Shown here: in pieces, positions 6,242 through 7,764 of the stretch
Layout of the letters: each line of letters opens with the position of its first letter
Position numbering within the stretch: the first letter of the stretch is position 1
NCBI GenBank assembly: GCA_023428885.1
Contig: JAEYWQ010000404.1
Coordinates: 1 to 7,764, forward strand
Source of the DNA: Bacillota bacterium
GTDB lineage: Bacteria > Bacillota > Clostridia > Lachnospirales > Lachnospiraceae
Reading direction: 5' to 3'
Length of the DNA: 7,764 nucleotides
The notes under the pieces: generated by a model
Told to the model about the DNA's origin: nothing
Database searches by the model: none
The model's input: the letters and a program-made list of their open reading frames with translations, nothing else
Made by a program: the position numbers and the translations under genes

Positions 6242-7348
6242 TTAAATATTTAAATTGATTCTCCGATCAAACATTACGTTGTTTTTCCCTTGTCGTTTCG
6301 CATAATACATAGCCTTATCCGCACGACTGAAAAAATCATGGGAAGATTGACCCTTTTTATACTCAACGATACCGCAGCTAAAAGTAACTTTCTTTCCATC
6401 TAATCCCGGGAATCCTGTTTCACTAAACAAAGTTAAAACCTTTTGCATACGTTTCACCGCTTCTTTAGCATCGATATCTTGAAATAGTACAGCGAATTCT
6501 TCTCCACCATATCTAGCTGGAACCCCTTCCTCTCCACATAGCTCTCGTAGTATTCGGCCTAATCTTGCCAAAACAATATTTCCTTCTTCATGCCCATAAT
6601 CATCATTAATCTTCTTGAAGTCATCGATATCAATAACTGCCAGTATTATTTCTTTGTTTCCGACTTCAGCCTCTTCCACTAATTGATCCAATACTCCACG
6701 AAATGCTCGTAGATTATATAGAGAAGTCAAGGAATCAGTTAACAACTGTTCTTGTAATTCAACTTGTCTTAAAATACTTTGACTAAATAATTCATACTTT
6801 TGATTTTCATAACGAAGTAAAACTGCTGAGTAAACGTATGCAGCAACAACAATCAATCCAGATGGAATTGCATCTAAAAGAATATTAATCTGCTTATCTG
6901 GGTTGACAAGATAGGTTATGTAACAGGCTAACTGTTGTAAGAGAAAACTTAGAATTAATATGATACGTGTCATCTTTTTATTCCCATACATAACAGTCAT
7001 TAATATTGGGATAGCAAAAGTACAAAAAGAAGCTTGAAATATGTTATGAACAGTGGAAGTCGTAAAACAGATTAAGGTTAAAACGTAAATAGGAATATAG
7101 TTCTTGATGATTTCTGTACAATTTAAATACTTTAGTAAAAGATTTCCTACCAAACAAAGTCCCAGATTGATTCCAGATGGCATAACAAAAAACATCAGCA
7201 AATACTCCTTATCCTCACTGATGTCACCCATACGCCTAAAAAAGAAGTACATAACTAACTCAAGAACTGCTACACCTATGGCCAATAGCAGATTAGTCGT
7301 CATAATGCTTTTTCGTGACTTTATAAATATCCCCTTAAATTTCTTCAT
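6242..7348 (-). CDS. Membrane-bound GGDEF protein (probable diguanylate cyclase)
   Basis: The 368-residue product joins about six transmembrane helices (roughly 17-37, 49-73, 83-101, 103-121, 127-147 and 159-178) through a short helical linker (180-203) to a C-terminal GGDEF domain (about 205-362). Visible motifs are DSLTSLYNLRAF at the domain start, the metal-binding D-I-D-D-F-K at 240-245 followed by I-N-D-D-Y-G-H, and the catalytic GGEEF at 281-285. The residues expected for activity are present, so it should make c-di-GMP from two GTP. The RxxD inhibitory site five residues before GGEEF is absent (CGEEG lies there), so product feedback at that site is not expected. The membrane part is presumably a sensor of unknown ligand. 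The ATG at 7348 has AAGGGG about eight bases upstream. It is monocistronic; no confident promoter was found, TACTAT at 7401-7406 being the best -10. Confidence 0.93.
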   Translation of the reverse strand: MKKFKGIFIKSRKSIMTTNLLLAIGVAVLELVMYFFFRRMGDISEDKEYLLMFFVMPSGINLGLCLVGNLLLKYLNCTEIIKNYIPIYVLTLICFTTSTVHNIFQASFCTFAIPILMTVMYGNKKMTRIILILSFLLQQLACYITYLVNPDKQINILLDAIPSGLIVVAAYVYSAVLLRYENQKYELFSQSILRQVELQEQLLTDSLTSLYNLRAFRGVLDQLVEEAEVGNKEIILAVIDIDDFKKINDDYGHEEGNIVLARLGRILRELCGEEGVPARYGGEEFAVLFQDIDAKEAVKRMQKVLTLFSETGFPGLDGKKVTFSCGIVEYKKGQSSHDFFSRADKAMYYAKRQGKNNVMFDRRINLNI

Positions 7349-7440
7349 ATCTTACCCCTTGGTCTTCCCCAAAACCTTTAGATAATGAACTTTCTGGAAC
7401 ATAGTACTTAAACAAGAGTAAGAGCACACTTTTGTTCCCC

Positions 7441-7470
7441 GCGCGAAGCTGCGCATCATGCCCGAAGGGC
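7441..7470. repeat. Two short GC-rich hairpins
   Basis: GCGC-GAAGCT-GCGC (7441-7454) and GCCC-GAA-GGGC (7460-7470) stand out as GC-rich palindromes in AT-rich DNA. The second is followed on the plus strand by five T, but a 4-bp stem is marginal for a terminator. The sequence style resembles dispersed intergenic repeats rather than a unique regulatory site. They lie in the untranslated DNA between tRNA-Pro and the GGDEF gene. Confidence 0.45.
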
Positions 7471-7514
7471 TTTTTATTCAATAGGAAATACGACAATTTC
7501 CTATTGAATAAAAA
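7471..7514. repeat. 19-bp perfect inverted repeat
   Basis: Bases 7471-7489 are exactly complementary to 7496-7514 around the six-base loop ACGACA. On the minus strand the first five bases of the hairpin are also the T-run of the tRNA-Pro terminator. No T-run follows its own 3' arm on either strand, so it is not itself a standard terminator. Confidence 0.75.
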
Positions 7515-7534
7515 AAAGAGGCCACTAGCCTCTT
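7510..7534 (-). terminator. Rho-independent terminator of tRNA-Pro
   Basis: On the minus strand AAGAGGC (7528-7534) pairs with GCCTCTT (7516-7522) around a five-base loop and is followed by a T-run to 7510. It starts six bases after the tRNA discriminator base. Confidence 0.85.
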
Positions 7535-7539
7535 GATAG

Positions 7540-7614
7540 TCGGGGTGACAGGATTCGAACCTGCGACCTCTTGATCCCAAATCAAGCACTCTAGCCAAAC
7601 TGAGCCACACCCCG
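7540..7614 (-). tRNA. tRNA-Pro (anticodon UGG)
   Basis: The minus strand folds as a full cloverleaf: acceptor CGGGGTG/CACCCCG, D stem GCTC/GAGT with GG in the loop, anticodon stem CTTGA/TCAAG with loop TTTGGGA (anticodon TGG, reading CCN proline codons), a five-base variable loop, and T arm GCAGG-TTCGAAT-CCTGT. The discriminator is A at 7540. The 3' CCA is not encoded (CTA follows), so it must be added by a nucleotidyltransferase. It has its own promoter and terminator, and no second tRNA is seen in the window. Confidence 0.97.
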
Positions 7615-7678
7615 GTGATATTACATTATTAAGTTTTGCTCTTTCAGAAGTTTTCCTTGTCTGTCAGACGCAAGACAT

Positions 7679-7707
7679 ATTATATATGACAAAAAAGATA
7701 ATGTCAA
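7679..7707 (-). promoter_or_regulatory. Perfect consensus sigma-A promoter of tRNA-Pro
   Basis: On the minus strand TTGACA (7702-7707) and TATAAT (7679-7684) are separated by exactly 17 bases, a full match to consensus. The start would be near 7672, about 58 bases before the mature tRNA. A small hairpin (GTCTG/CAGAC, 7659-7669) lies at the start of the precursor. Confidence 0.9.
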
Positions 7708-7728
7708 CACTTTTTTCACACTTTTTTC
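7707..7728. repeat. Tandem 11-bp repeat with A-tracts upstream of the tRNA promoter
   Basis: ACACTTTTTTC occurs twice in perfect tandem (7707-7717 and 7718-7728). On the minus strand this places two six-base A-tracts one helical turn apart immediately upstream of the -35 box, the position of an UP element. It may instead be part of the lysine-rich end of a coding sequence. Confidence 0.6.
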
Positions 7729-7764
7729 TTTCCTATTTCTGCCAGTAAATATCCTTCATAATAC
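7716..7764 (-). CDS. Possible last codons of an upstream gene (uncertain)
   Basis: Reading in from the right edge, one minus-strand frame gives YYEGYLLAEIGKKKV followed by TGA at 7716-7718. The composition and lysine-rich end look protein-like, but 15 codons cannot be assigned to a family. Another frame gives IMKDIYWQK and a stop at 7733-7735. If the first is real, its stop lies only nine bases before the tRNA -35 box. Confidence 0.25.
   Translation of the reverse strand, partial: YYEGYLLAEIGKKKV

Noticed and set aside
7460..7475. Plus-strand terminator GCCC-GAA-GGGC plus five T
   Set aside because: A 4-bp stem is marginal and there is no plus-strand gene upstream of it to terminate.
7349..7510. 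A c-di-GMP riboswitch upstream of the GGDEF gene
   Set aside because: The conserved GEMM-type core sequences are not visible on the minus strand, and the hairpins present do not resemble that aptamer.
7335..7610. Minus-strand open frame of 91 codons
   Set aside because: It overlaps tRNA-Pro, the terminator and the hairpin cluster; its first residues are translated tRNA sequence, so it is spurious.
1..7764. A new defence, toxin-antitoxin, CRISPR or prophage system
   Set aside because: I read both strands for such genes and for regularly spaced repeats and found none; the coding content is ordinary housekeeping, spore and signalling genes plus one unknown repeat protein.

Overview
The window looks like a chromosomal segment of a low-GC, spore-forming Firmicute, most plausibly a Lachnospiraceae/Clostridium-type bacterium. 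This rests on the AT-rich intergenic DNA, strong AAGGAGG-type ribosome binding sites, sigma-A promoters with extended -10 boxes, and a textbook alpha/beta-type small acid-soluble spore protein. The genus assignment is inference from gene content and style; no database was searched.

Layout from left to right. The first 104 bases are the 5' end of trigger factor (tig, minus strand), preceded by an extended -10 promoter and a leader of about 200 nt that can fold into a three-way junction. Next come glmM (phosphoglucosamine mutase, minus) and its promoter. A 271-bp fold-back element with 13-bp terminal inverted repeats and flanking TA dinucleotides follows. It sits between the glmM promoter and the terminator of a spore-protein gene (minus). 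A gene-free stretch of about 380 bp separates that gene from a divergently oriented AGCS-family sodium:amino-acid symporter, the only clear plus-strand gene. Converging on the symporter is a two-gene minus-strand unit: a DJ-1/PfpI-family protein followed, four bases after its stop codon, by a membrane-anchored protein with a Thr/Pro-rich linker and four diverged repeat modules. Upstream lies a six-helix membrane GGDEF protein with its own strong terminator. The right end holds tRNA-Pro(UGG) with a perfect consensus promoter, a terminator and a cluster of hairpins, and possibly the last codons of another gene.

Functionally this is a mixed neighbourhood of housekeeping and stationary-phase or sporulation functions: cell-wall precursor synthesis, protein folding, spore DNA protection, amino-acid uptake, c-di-GMP signalling and tRNA supply. 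It is not one pathway. The only evident operon is DJ-1 plus the anchored repeat protein. I found no defence system, CRISPR array, toxin-antitoxin pair or phage genes. The least ordinary signals are non-coding (the fold-back element, the structured tig leader, the hairpin cluster beside tRNA-Pro), together with the uncharacterised repeat protein.
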